This document shows positions 1 to 6,611 of a DNA stretch of 14,090 nucleotides, piece by piece; positions within the stretch are counted from its first letter, which is position 1; every line of letters starts with the position of its first letter. A program made the position numbers and the translations under genes. The notes under the pieces are model-generated. The model saw only the letters and a list, made by a program, of their open reading frames with translations, did no database searches and had not been told where the DNA came from. Source of the stretch: Desulfobacterales bacterium (GTDB lineage Bacteria > Desulfobacterota > DSM-4660 > Desulfatiglandales > JALVZP01); assembly GCA_027037575.1 (NCBI GenBank), contig JALVZP010000046.1:1-14090 (forward strand). The letters are read 5' to 3'.

Positions 1-162
1 ATAGGGCATTATTCAACCAGGATAACTGCTAAAAAATACTACGAGCTGGTAAGTCAGCTCAAAAAGAAAGCGATAAAAAACTGCCTGCGCTACAAGTTCC
101 CGAGAAAAATATTGGACAAAATATTAGGCAGAGCCAAAAGAATAAAATCTGAAAATCATTGA
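1..162 (+). CDS. C-terminal fragment of an unrecognised protein
   Basis: The first reading frame is open from the window edge to a TGA at 160-162, giving 53 residues; the start lies outside the window. The tail is strongly basic, with runs such as QLKKKAIKN and RAKRIKSEN, and looks like an amphipathic helical C-terminus. I do not recognise the family. Codon choice (CTG, CGC, CCG) looks less AT-biased than in the rest of the window, which could mean a gene of different origin, but 53 codons are too few to be sure. It converges on the tRNA-Arg gene, and I see no terminator between them. It could also be a chance open frame, although the absence of stops and the sensible composition favour a real gene. 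Confidence 0.5.
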   Translation: MGHYSTRITAKKYYELVSQLKKKAIKNCLRYKFPRKILDKILGRAKRIKSENH

Positions 163-171
163 TTAAAGGAA

Positions 172-245
172 TGCGCCTGGGAGGATTCGAACCCCCGACC
201 CGCGGATTAGAAGTCCGCTGCTCTGTCCAGCTGAGCTACAGGCGC
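172..245 (-). tRNA. tRNA-Arg, anticodon UCU
   Basis: The reverse strand folds as a standard 74-base cloverleaf. The 7-bp acceptor stem GCGCCTG/CAGGCGC is perfect and the discriminator is A. The D arm is GCTC/GAGC. The anticodon stem GCGGA/TCCGC carries the loop CTTCTAA, which gives anticodon TCT for AGA (and AGG) codons. The T stem is GGGGG/CCTCC with a TTCGAAT loop and one G-U pair. CCA is not encoded; the next bases are TTCC. AGA is heavily used in the neighbouring genes, so this is a major tRNA here. The 5' end is only 2 bases after the stop codon of the upstream GAF-like gene, so it is probably cut from a shared transcript. Confidence 0.97.
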
Positions 246-247
246 AT

Positions 248-1582
248 TTATTTCTGTAAACCATTCAATACCTGATTCAAGATGGTATTAATATTATGCT
301 CTAATTCTGACATAATTTCAAGCAATGCCTTTAATCTAATAAGACTCTTCCTCGACTTCTCTTGATAAGGAAGATTTAGTGTCTTATCCTCTAACAGTCT
401 GCTTATTCTATCTAAAAACTCAGGATCAGGATAATCTATATTCTTGTATATAAGATCTGTCCATTCTTTCTTCAGATTATCGGGTATCTTTTTATAATTG
501 GATAGGAGATTTGGATCCTTTCCAATATAAAGAGATTTCTTTAATTTTTCTATCCCCTGCTTTACTTCTTCTACATATTGCTTATTATTCCTATTGCCTG
601 CCTCATTTAAAAGCTTATTCCACTTTTCTTCTATCTGCATCTTTACCCACTTTTCTCCCATATCAGGAGGCAGCGACATATCTAAGAATTTGTTCTGAAC
701 CTCTGCGAGACTTTTCTTCAGCCTGTCTGAAGACCCTCCCATCTTTTCTAATGCCCTATTAAGCTCTTGTATAGCCTCTTTCTTGAGCTCTTTCTGGTTG
801 CAATCTTTAAGCAATTTCTTTTCCCATTGTTCTCTTAATGAACTTAATTCTAATTTAATAAGTGAGAATATAAGACCTGATTTTGCTAATGCATTTCTTA
901 GTGTATGTGCTAAGGCATTACACGTATCAAGTTTTTCCTTTGCCAACCTCTTCATAACTTTTAAGGATTCATTTTTGAGCTGATAAGACAATAGCTCTGT
1001 TCCAAGAGTCCTGGAAAGTTTCTTTATTATCTTTGTCTCTGGGCCATTTATTTTGATAGGATTATGGAAGTTTATTTTTATAACAGCCACAACAATGTAT
1101 TCACTATTCTCCCATATCTTCTTTCCTTCATAGTTAAATGGAAGATCCAGTTCCAGACTCTTATTATTATCAATAACCAGATCAGATTTCCTTATCAGAA
1201 CAGGCTCCATATGATGATAGTCTTCCAGAATACCTTCTCTTTTATATCTCTCACTCCTTATATCATTTCTTGGATCTTCTGATGTCCAGCTCTTTTGTTT
1301 TTCTACACACCATGCCATTGCCTCTAAGGGCCTTCCAGGCTCATCTCTATATTCAAGCCATGTCTTTCCAGGATAGTCAAAATCAGAACTTCCCTCAAGC
1401 TCCCATTCTATTTTCTGTCTTTTTTCATCTATTACACCAGATGCTACCCTAACTGCCCTAAGTTCTGGTGGAGAGCCAATATAATAGACAGTCCCCTTAT
1501 ATGCATTGGGAAGACAAAACAGTATTGTCTCAATTATCTCCTTACAGGCCTTTTCCAATATTTCTTTTTCAAGATTTATCAT
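248..1582 (-). CDS. GAF-like sensor with histidine-kinase-type H-box but no kinase domain
   Basis: This 444-aa soluble protein has no signal peptide or membrane segment. Residues 1 to about 200 look like a divergent GAF-type sensory domain: alternating strands and helices ending in a strand (EYIVVAVIKINF, 162-173) and a linker helix. Residues 215-245 then form a helix with ALAHTLRNALAKSG (223-236), which resembles the phosphoacceptor H-box of histidine kinases, with His226 in the phosphorylated position. What follows (about 250-444) is helical and charged. I see none of the N, G1 or G2 boxes of an HATPase domain, so it cannot phosphorylate itself in the usual way. It starts 4 bases after the sir2 stop, with a poor ribosome site, so it is probably translationally coupled. 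It might be a phosphotransfer partner or a degenerate kinase; the ligand is unknown. The domain reading is by eye. Confidence 0.65.
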   Translation of the reverse strand: MINLEKEILEKACKEIIETILFCLPNAYKGTVYYIGSPPELRAVRVASGVIDEKRQKIEWELEGSSDFDYPGKTWLEYRDEPGRPLEAMAWCVEKQKSWTSEDPRNDIRSERYKREGILEDYHHMEPVLIRKSDLVIDNNKSLELDLPFNYEGKKIWENSEYIVVAVIKINFHNPIKINGPETKIIKKLSRTLGTELLSYQLKNESLKVMKRLAKEKLDTCNALAHTLRNALAKSGLIFSLIKLELSSLREQWEKKLLKDCNQKELKKEAIQELNRALEKMGGSSDRLKKSLAEVQNKFLDMSLPPDMGEKWVKMQIEEKWNKLLNEAGNRNNKQYVEEVKQGIEKLKKSLYIGKDPNLLSNYKKIPDNLKKEWTDLIYKNIDYPDPEFLDRISRLLEDKTLNLPYQEKSRKSLIRLKALLEIMSELEHNINTILNQVLNGLQK

Positions 1583-1586
1583 GGCT

Positions 1587-2333
1587 TTACTCTGCCCTTA
1601 TTTTATTTTTTATTCTTTTTACAAGTTCATCAACTATCTCTCCTGCACTTCCTTGCAAGAAGACATCAGTGATGGAATCTGTTAGCCAGGTCCTTTCTTT
1701 ATTTATTTCTATAACTTTTGCCCCATTTCTCTTTGCTATGCTTGGAATAGTATTTGCTGGTGCAACAACAGCAGATGTTCCTATCACTAAAAGTGTATCT
1801 GCCCTGGCAGCCATTTCAAAAGAGCGAGACATGGCATCTGCAGGAATAGGCTCACCAAAAAACACTATATCTGGCTTTAATATCTTACCACACTCACACT
1901 TAGGAGGATATTCTCCTTTTTTCTCTTCCTTCTTATATCTTTTTCCACACCAGATACAGGAAAGCGTCCTGGATGTGCCATGATATTCAATAACATTTTT
2001 TGAACCCGCCTTTTGATGGAGATTATCTACATTCTGGGTGATTATTCCGTGCAAAAGTCCCATCCTTTCTAATTCTGCAAGACCTATATGTGCCTTATTT
2101 GGCTCCGCCTTTTCTAAAAGTTCATCCATTTCTTTTATCATCTCCCACACCCTTTCAGGATAGCGTCTAAATGCTTCTATTGTTGCATACTCTTCTGGAT
2201 CATATCTTGTCCAGAGCCCACCTTTACTTCTAAAATCTGGAATCCCTGACTCCACAGATATACCTGCTCCTGTAAGAGCTATATTAAACTTTCCTTTAAT
2301 TATAATATCGGCGGCTTGGTCAAGGAGATCCAT
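1587..2333 (-). CDS. cobB: Sir2-family NAD-dependent protein deacylase
   Basis: This 248-aa cytoplasmic enzyme removes acyl groups from protein lysines using NAD, releasing nicotinamide and O-acyl-ADP-ribose. All core sirtuin motifs are present: GAGISVESGIPDFRS (22-36) for NAD, TQNVDNLH (99-106), the catalytic His118 in EYHG, and GTS (185-187). A zinc ribbon is formed by C126-x2-C129 and C146-x-C148, followed by KPDIVFFGE. The length is typical of bacterial enzymes. The Tyr-x2-Arg pair that lets CobB and SIRT5 accept succinyl groups appears to be Ile66/Met69 here, so neutral acyl groups are the more likely substrates. The gene sits 5 bases after the CooT-like gene and 4 bases before the GAF-like gene, clearly in one transcript. 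Confidence 0.95.
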   Translation of the reverse strand: MDLLDQAADIIIKGKFNIALTGAGISVESGIPDFRSKGGLWTRYDPEEYATIEAFRRYPERVWEMIKEMDELLEKAEPNKAHIGLAELERMGLLHGIITQNVDNLHQKAGSKNVIEYHGTSRTLSCIWCGKRYKKEEKKGEYPPKCECGKILKPDIVFFGEPIPADAMSRSFEMAARADTLLVIGTSAVVAPANTIPSIAKRNGAKVIEINKERTWLTDSITDVFLQGSAGEIVDELVKRIKNKIRAE

Positions 2334-2338
2334 AAAGA

Positions 2339-2527
2339 CTACTTTTCAAAAAGGAGTTTTCTTTCCCGATTGCTATATAACTTGAATTTGACATTATTAA
2401 GGATTTGCTGTTCACCAAATATATTTTTGAGGATTACCCTATCATCTTCAAATTCCACTACATCTACATCTGAAAGGATTTTCTTCTCTTTTCCATCCTC
2501 AATAACATATGCATTGGCTTCGCACAT
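2339..2527 (-). CDS. CooT-like small nickel-binding protein
   Basis: This 62-aa protein begins MCEANAYVIEDGKEKKIL and continues with a short beta-rich fold including KNIFGEQQIL (34-43). This is the pattern of the CooT family (also annotated as a predicted RNA-binding protein). The founding member from Rhodospirillum rubrum is a dimeric Ni(II)-binding protein needed for maturation of carbon monoxide dehydrogenase, and Cys2 is the key metal ligand. Cys2 is conserved here. There is no CODH gene nearby, so the client could be another nickel enzyme such as a hydrogenase, or the role may differ. It lies 2 bases after the 67-aa helical protein and 5 bases before sir2. Confidence 0.85.
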   Translation of the reverse strand: MCEANAYVIEDGKEKKILSDVDVVEFEDDRVILKNIFGEQQILNNVKFKLYSNRERKLLFEK

Positions 2528-2529
2528 TA

Positions 2530-2733
2530 TTATTCCTCCAATGCATTAAGGGCATTTTCTAAGCTTTTATTACTTTTTTCTATATATTTTACCATTTCTT
2601 CAATGCATTGTGCACTTTTAGTCTTTCCAACCTTTCTTAATTCTTCCGCGAAATTCTTATATTCTTGGATATGCTGTCTATTATGTTCTATCCAGTGAGA
2701 CATCCTTATCTTTGCTTTCTCAATAAAGTCCAT
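2530..2733 (-). CDS. Small helical protein with HWIEHN motif, first gene of the CooT/Sir2 unit
   Basis: This 67-aa, wholly helical, charged protein carries a His-rich first helix, MSHWIEHNRQHIQEY (11-25), with His13, His17 and His21 at i, i+4, i+8 spacing along one helix face. It has a single Cys (Cys43). I recognise the HWIEHN pattern as recurring in small uncharacterised proteins near metal-related genes, but I cannot name a function. The aligned histidines and the CooT-like gene 2 bases downstream make metal binding a reasonable guess. The start ATG is preceded by a strong AAAGGAGG site (2741-2748) at normal spacing, and a clear promoter lies just upstream, so it leads the operon. Confidence 0.8.
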   Translation of the reverse strand: MDFIEKAKIRMSHWIEHNRQHIQEYKNFAEELRKVGKTKSAQCIEEMVKYIEKSNKSLENALNALEE

Positions 2734-2758
2734 TCAAATACCTCCTTTGTGGACGTTA

Positions 2759-2787
2759 AAATTAATCCATCTTTTTGGATATGTCAA
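2759..2787 (-). promoter_or_regulatory. Promoter of the HWIEHN/CooT/Sir2/GAF/tRNA unit
   Basis: On the minus strand TTGACA (2787-2782) is followed by a 17-base spacer and TAATTT (2764-2759). The -35 is a perfect consensus and the -10 matches at four positions. Transcription would start near 2752, leaving a very short leader carrying the AAAGGAGG ribosome site at 2748-2741 before the ATG at 2733. Confidence 0.7.
2765..2780. promoter_or_regulatory. Inverted repeat inside the promoter spacer, possible operator
   Basis: ATCCA (2765-2769) and TGGAT (2776-2780) form a perfect 5-bp inverted repeat separated by six bases. It fills most of the 17-base spacer between the -35 and -10 of the minus-strand promoter. 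A dimeric regulator bound here would directly control RNA polymerase. The repeat is short and could be chance. Confidence 0.35.
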
Positions 2788-2855
2788 CGAAAGATTAACT
2801 GTTTAAAATATCTTTTTTTCTTCCCAGAATTCTTTAAAAGCTTTCCGGCTCATAC

Positions 2856-2883
2856 TTGACTATCTCCTTTAAGTTATTATTTT
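2856..2883 (+). promoter_or_regulatory. Candidate promoter of the Hsp20 genes
   Basis: TTGACT (2856-2861), a 16-base spacer and TATTTT (2878-2883) resemble a housekeeping promoter, with a start expected near 2890 just ahead of the AGAAGGAGG ribosome site (2895-2901). I found no CIRCE-type inverted repeat for HrcA control. The -10 is imperfect. Confidence 0.4.
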
Positions 2884-2911
2884 TTCTAAAAAAAGAAGGA
2901 GGTAAGGAAAA

Positions 2912-3367
2912 ATGAGGTGGACAGCATGGCCAATTAGTTTAAGGGGAGCATTTGAAGAATTAGATCGTATGCGTCAGCAGATGGAAAGATTATTCGAGGA
3001 CTTTTCAGAAGGGATATTAAGGGAACCAAGCTTTGCAGCGGGGGTATTTCCATTAGTGAATGTCTCAGAGGACAATAATAACTACTATGTAAGGGCAGAG
3101 CTTCCAGGAGTAAGACCTGAAGATCTGGACATCTCTGTAACAGCTGACAGTGTAATAATTTCAGGGGAGAGAAGGATACCAGAGGAAGAAAATGTAAGCT
3201 ATCATAGAAGGGAAAGGGAAGCCGGGAAATTTAGTAGGGTTATTACACTTCCAGGTCAGATAAATACAGAAAAGGTAGAAGCAAAATGTAAAAATGGGAT
3301 TTTGACAATTGTTCTTCCAAAGGCAGAGACAGCAAAGACAAAGAAGATTGCCATAAAGAGTGAATAA
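2912..3367 (+). CDS. Small heat-shock protein, Hsp20 family (first copy)
   Basis: This 151-aa cytoplasmic ATP-independent chaperone holds unfolding proteins in large oligomers. An N-terminal arm with a coiled-coil-like helix (LDRMRQQMERLFEDF, 17-31) is followed by the alpha-crystallin domain, about 47-138. That domain contains ELPGV (63-67) and the family signature NGILTIVLPK (128-137). An I-x-I motif (Ile146-Ala-Ile148) at the C-terminus can dock on neighbouring subunits. The start is fixed by AGAAGGAGG a few bases upstream. It is 22 bases ahead of the second Hsp20 gene and divergent from the CooT/Sir2 unit. Confidence 0.96.
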   Translation: MRWTAWPISLRGAFEELDRMRQQMERLFEDFSEGILREPSFAAGVFPLVNVSEDNNNYYVRAELPGVRPEDLDISVTADSVIISGERRIPEEENVSYHRREREAGKFSRVITLPGQINTEKVEAKCKNGILTIVLPKAETAKTKKIAIKSE

Positions 3368-3389
3368 AAAATAAAAAGGAGGGATAAAA

Positions 3390-3803
3390 ATGACAGAAGA
3401 AAAGGCTAAAAAGACATTAAAACCAAGGGACAAGACACAGGTAAGTCCAGCAGTAGAACAAACAAGACCTGGTAAGGTATTCATCCCGGATGTGGACATA
3501 TACGAGACAGAAAAGGAGATAGTTGTTCTTGCAGATATGCCAGGTGTGACTCCAGAAAAGTTGAATATTACATTAAAGGATAATGTTCTTACATTGGAGG
3601 GCGAGGTAGATCCTTTAGAATCAAAAGAGGAGAGAATTATATTTAAGGAGTTTGAAACAGGCAGATATTTCAGACAATTTAGCTTATCCCATATAATAGA
3701 TCAGTCTAAAATAGAGGCAAATCTGAAAGATGGAGTGTTAAAGCTTGTATTACCAAAGGTAGAAGCTGCTACACCACGCAAGATAGAAGTGAAGGAAGGC
3801 TAA
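3390..3803 (+). CDS. Small heat-shock protein, Hsp20 family (second copy)
   Basis: This 137-aa Hsp20 chaperone has an alpha-crystallin domain from about 31 to 123, with ADMPGVTPEKL (48-58) and the signature DGVLKLVLPK (114-123). A C-terminal I-x-V motif (Ile132-Glu-Val134) follows. Its N-terminal arm is short and Lys/Arg-rich, without the amphipathic Leu/Met helix of the first copy, so the two probably differ in oligomer form or clients and may co-assemble. They are only distantly similar, so the pair is an old duplication rather than a recent one. A strong AAGGAGGG site (3376-3383) precedes the start. Confidence 0.96.
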   Translation: MTEEKAKKTLKPRDKTQVSPAVEQTRPGKVFIPDVDIYETEKEIVVLADMPGVTPEKLNITLKDNVLTLEGEVDPLESKEERIIFKEFETGRYFRQFSLSHIIDQSKIEANLKDGVLKLVLPKVEAATPRKIEVKEG

Positions 3804-3806
3804 TAA

Positions 3807-4001
3807 ATGCCTACTATAATTCCTGAGAGTGAAAGGATAAGAAAGGCGATAAAGTGGATATCAGCAGAGCGGCAAAATTCAAATGAGCCTTTCTCGGTCT
3901 TGATAGAGAAGGCCGCTCTGCATTTTAATTTATCCCCAAAAGAGGAGGAATATTTGAGAATATTCTACGAACAGGAAGGAGAAAAGGTAGTAGTGGAATA
4001 A
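3807..4001 (+). CDS. Conserved small hypothetical protein linked to Hsp20
   Basis: This 64-aa, acidic, mainly helical protein has the pattern PESERIRKAIKWISAER (5-21), then FSVLIEKAALHFNLSPKEEEYL. Short proteins of this pattern are familiar to me as conserved hypotheticals in deltaproteobacteria, but no function is known to me. The start codon lies 3 bases after the Hsp20 stop (TAATAAATG), with AAGGAAGG inside the end of the Hsp20 gene as ribosome site, so the two are translationally coupled. The gene ends 2 bases from the stop of the convergent sppA gene. Co-transcription suggests a role in stress response or chaperone handling. Confidence 0.8.
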   Translation: MPTIIPESERIRKAIKWISAERQNSNEPFSVLIEKAALHFNLSPKEEEYLRIFYEQEGEKVVVE

Positions 4002-4003
4002 TC

Positions 4004-4873
4004 TTATTGAATGCAGTATTCAAGGACAGGAAATGAAGAACGAGAAATGAGATGATTTAAGATATTATCCATTAAGACATTTAAAAAAGAAAATCTACCA
4101 GATCTTGGATATACCAGTTTCACTTCTCCTTTTATATGAACAAGTTCCTTTGCCAGATCAACAGCATCCTGAAAATTCCCAAGTTTATCAATTAAGCCAA
4201 GCCTTTTTGCCTGAGATCCCAATAATATCCTTCCATCTGCAATCTTTTCCACTTTTTTTATTGGAAGATGTCTTCCTTCTGCAACTGCACGAACAAACTG
4301 ATCCTTCACTTCCAAAAGCATGTCCTTAATAAGCCTCCTTTCCTCATCTGTCATCTCCCTATATGGCGCTCCTATATCCTTAAATTTTCCACTCTTAATG
4401 GCAAAAAGCTTTATCCCTATTTTTTTTAAAAGCTCTTTTGCTTGAACAAAATTCATTATTACACCAATACTTCCAGTAATTGTTCCTGGATTTGCAACTA
4501 TCTTATCTGCTGCACATGCAATATAAAATGCACCTGATGCTCCCACACTCCCTATGGAAGCTATCACCTTCTTTTTTTTGGCAGTCTTACTTATCTCTTC
4601 ATATATCTCCTGGGTTGGAGCAACTGCACCTCCAGGAGAATCTATCCTCAGGATAATGGCCTTTATAGAATCATCTTTTCTGAATCTTTCTATCTGCTTT
4701 ATTATAGAGGAGGAGTCTGAGATGATACCTCTTATAGGAATTACACCAATCTTATTTGAGGCCCTTAGTTGCAAAATATTTCCTTTTAAGAAAAATCTAC
4801 TCAGTAGGGTAAAAAGGAAGGCTAAAAACAGAAGAATTATAAAGGTCTGCAGAATAGACCTCTTTTTGACCAT
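4004..4873 (-). CDS. sppA: Signal peptide peptidase SppA
   Basis: This 289-aa membrane-anchored Ser/Lys protease degrades signal peptides left in the membrane after secretion. One membrane segment (about 8-25) follows a basic MVKKR start, so the protease domain faces outward. The catalytic domain contains LRIDSPGG (75-82), GSVGASGAFYIA (108-119) with the nucleophile Ser113, and SGKFKDIGAP (161-170) with Lys165 as general base. The Ser-Lys spacing matches short single-domain SppA enzymes such as that of Bacillus. The gene begins 5 bases after the rpsA stop, an rpsA-sppA order seen in many deltaproteobacteria. Confidence 0.96.
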   Translation of the reverse strand: MVKKRSILQTFIILLFLAFLFTLLSRFFLKGNILQLRASNKIGVIPIRGIISDSSSIIKQIERFRKDDSIKAIILRIDSPGGAVAPTQEIYEEISKTAKKKKVIASIGSVGASGAFYIACAADKIVANPGTITGSIGVIMNFVQAKELLKKIGIKLFAIKSGKFKDIGAPYREMTDEERRLIKDMLLEVKDQFVRAVAEGRHLPIKKVEKIADGRILLGSQAKRLGLIDKLGNFQDAVDLAKELVHIKGEVKLVYPRSGRFSFLNVLMDNILNHLISRSSFPVLEYCIQ

Positions 4874-4878
4874 TTATT

Positions 4879-6549
4879 CTACTCTTTTATAAGATTTTTT
4901 ATTTCCTCTTTTAAGATTTCTCCCAGATTAGCTCCAAATCCCTCCTTATTCACATATTCCTTATACACTTCCTTATCCTTCTTTTCCTCCAATCTCTTTA
5001 TAGAAAGCCCTATTTTCTTTTCCTTTGGTATTACATTTATCACCTTTGCCTCTATTTCATCTCCCACGTTATAATTTTTAAGGGATTTTCCTTTTGGTAT
5101 CTCTGAAACATGGACAAGGCCTTCTACACCATCCTCTATCTCAACAAATATGCCAAAATCAGTGACACTTGTAATAGTGCCTTTTACAATAGAACCTGGC
5201 TCGTATTTTTTTGCTATAATCTCCCATGGATTTGGAACAAGCTGTTTTATTCCTAAGGAAAAGCGTTTATTCTCTTTATCTATATTTAGAACTACTGCCT
5301 CTATCTCATCTCCTACCTTAAACATCTCAGATGGATTTACCCTCTTCTTACTCCAGGAAATATCTGAGACATGGACAAGCCCATCTATCCCTTCCTCTAC
5401 TCCAACAAATATACCAAAATCAGTAATGCCTCTTATTTTTCCCCTTATTATTGTTCCAACAGGATATTTCTCCTCTACAATATCCCAGGGATTTGGCTCT
5501 ATCTGCCTCATTCCAAGTGCAATCCTTCTTCTTGTCTTGTTTATATCAAGAATAACTACATCCACTATATCTCCAACCTTAACCATTTCAGACGGATGCT
5601 TTATTTTCTTTGTCCAGGACATCTCTGATACATGAATAAGTCCTTCCACACCTGGCTCTAATTCTACAAACGCCCCATAATTTGCCAACTCTACTACCTT
5701 CCCTTTTGTCCTTGTTCCAACAGGATATTTCTTTTCTACATCTTGCCATGGATCAGGAGTAAGCTGCTTTATACCCAAAGACACCTTTTCTTTTTCTCTA
5801 TCAAATTTCAATACCTTTACTTTTACTTCATCTCCTGGTCTATAAAGACCTGCTGCATTTGCAATCCTTCCCCAGGATATATCAGTAATATGAACAAGTC
5901 CGTCTATCCCACCAAGGTCTATAAAAAGGCCATAGTCTGTAATATTCTTTACCTTACCTTCAAGGACTGCTCCCTCTTTTAATTTCTCCAATAATTCTTT
6001 TCTTCTCGTTTCTCTTTTGTATTCTAGGACAGCCTTTCTGGAAACAACAATATTCTTTTTAGCACTGTCCAGTTTTATAATCATAAACTCATGCTTGGTT
6101 CCAATAAAAGCATTCCAGTTCTTTATAGGTTTAATATCAAGCTGGGAACCAGGAAGAAATGCCTGAACACCGTCTATATCTACAAAAAAACCTCCTTTTG
6201 TCCTTGCCTTTATATAACCTTCTATTATATCTTTTCTCTTAAATGCCTCCTCTATCATATCCCATGCCTGGATCTGTTTTGCCTTTTCTTTTGAAAGCAA
6301 AATAACCTCCTTTTCCTCATCCTTTTCTATTAATAATGCTTCCACTTTATCACCAATCTTTACATCAATTTTTCCGGTTTTATCTATAAATTCCTTTATA
6401 GGAATCATTCCCTCTGTTTTATATCCTATATCTACAAGAACAAAATCTCTTCCCTTATCTATATATACTACTTCTCCTTTTACTATATCTCCTACTTGGA
6501 GATCCTTTACTGTCTGGTCATAAAACTCTTTTAATTCTTTGTCATCCAT
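4879..6549 (-). CDS. rpsA: 30S ribosomal protein S1
   Basis: This 556-aa protein binds mRNA at the 30S subunit and helps load structured or weak-SD messages. Six S1 (OB-fold) domains are visible, at about 18-87, 105-171, 192-260, 277-346, 364-433 and 451-517. The last four are the most alike, each with the G-x-F/Y-V-E/D and EGLVHVSE-type core, and the first two are degenerate, as in E. coli S1. The length and domain count equal the full Gram-negative form. IspH fusions or ispH itself, common beside rpsA, are absent. The ribosome site is TAGGTGG just ahead of the ATG. It lies between cmk (62 bases upstream) and sppA (5 bases downstream). Confidence 0.98.
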   Translation of the reverse strand: MDDKELKEFYDQTVKDLQVGDIVKGEVVYIDKGRDFVLVDIGYKTEGMIPIKEFIDKTGKIDVKIGDKVEALLIEKDEEKEVILLSKEKAKQIQAWDMIEEAFKRKDIIEGYIKARTKGGFFVDIDGVQAFLPGSQLDIKPIKNWNAFIGTKHEFMIIKLDSAKKNIVVSRKAVLEYKRETRRKELLEKLKEGAVLEGKVKNITDYGLFIDLGGIDGLVHITDISWGRIANAAGLYRPGDEVKVKVLKFDREKEKVSLGIKQLTPDPWQDVEKKYPVGTRTKGKVVELANYGAFVELEPGVEGLIHVSEMSWTKKIKHPSEMVKVGDIVDVVILDINKTRRRIALGMRQIEPNPWDIVEEKYPVGTIIRGKIRGITDFGIFVGVEEGIDGLVHVSDISWSKKRVNPSEMFKVGDEIEAVVLNIDKENKRFSLGIKQLVPNPWEIIAKKYEPGSIVKGTITSVTDFGIFVEIEDGVEGLVHVSEIPKGKSLKNYNVGDEIEAKVINVIPKEKKIGLSIKRLEEKKDKEVYKEYVNKEGFGANLGEILKEEIKNLIKE

Positions 6550-6611
6550 TAAGCCACCTACCCCCTATTAACTTTATGCAAGCCTTCATATATCAAAGCT
6601 ATCCAAGAACT

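Noticed and set aside
1468..1983. Long open frame (171 codons) on the + strand
   Set aside because: It lies opposite the GAF-like and Sir2 genes, has no ribosome site, and its translation has no family motif; it mirrors the codon structure of the real genes.
2734..2911. CIRCE element for heat-shock control of hsp20
   Set aside because: No TTAGCACTC/GAGTGCTAA inverted repeat is present in the intergenic region.
4007..4023. Inverted repeat TTGAAT/ATTCAA near the convergent stop codons, possible terminator
   Set aside because: The stem is only 6 bp and AT-rich, it has no T run after it, and it lies inside the end of sppA; I cannot support a terminator here although convergent genes end 2 bases apart.
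5150..5635. 161-codon open frame on the + strand, with repeated segments
   Set aside because: It is antisense to rpsA; its repeats only mirror the repeated S1 domains.
5200..5780. Repeated DNA segments about 250 bases apart
   Set aside because: They encode the repeated domain ends (KQL-x-PNPW-type) of successive S1 domains and are explained by protein domain duplication.
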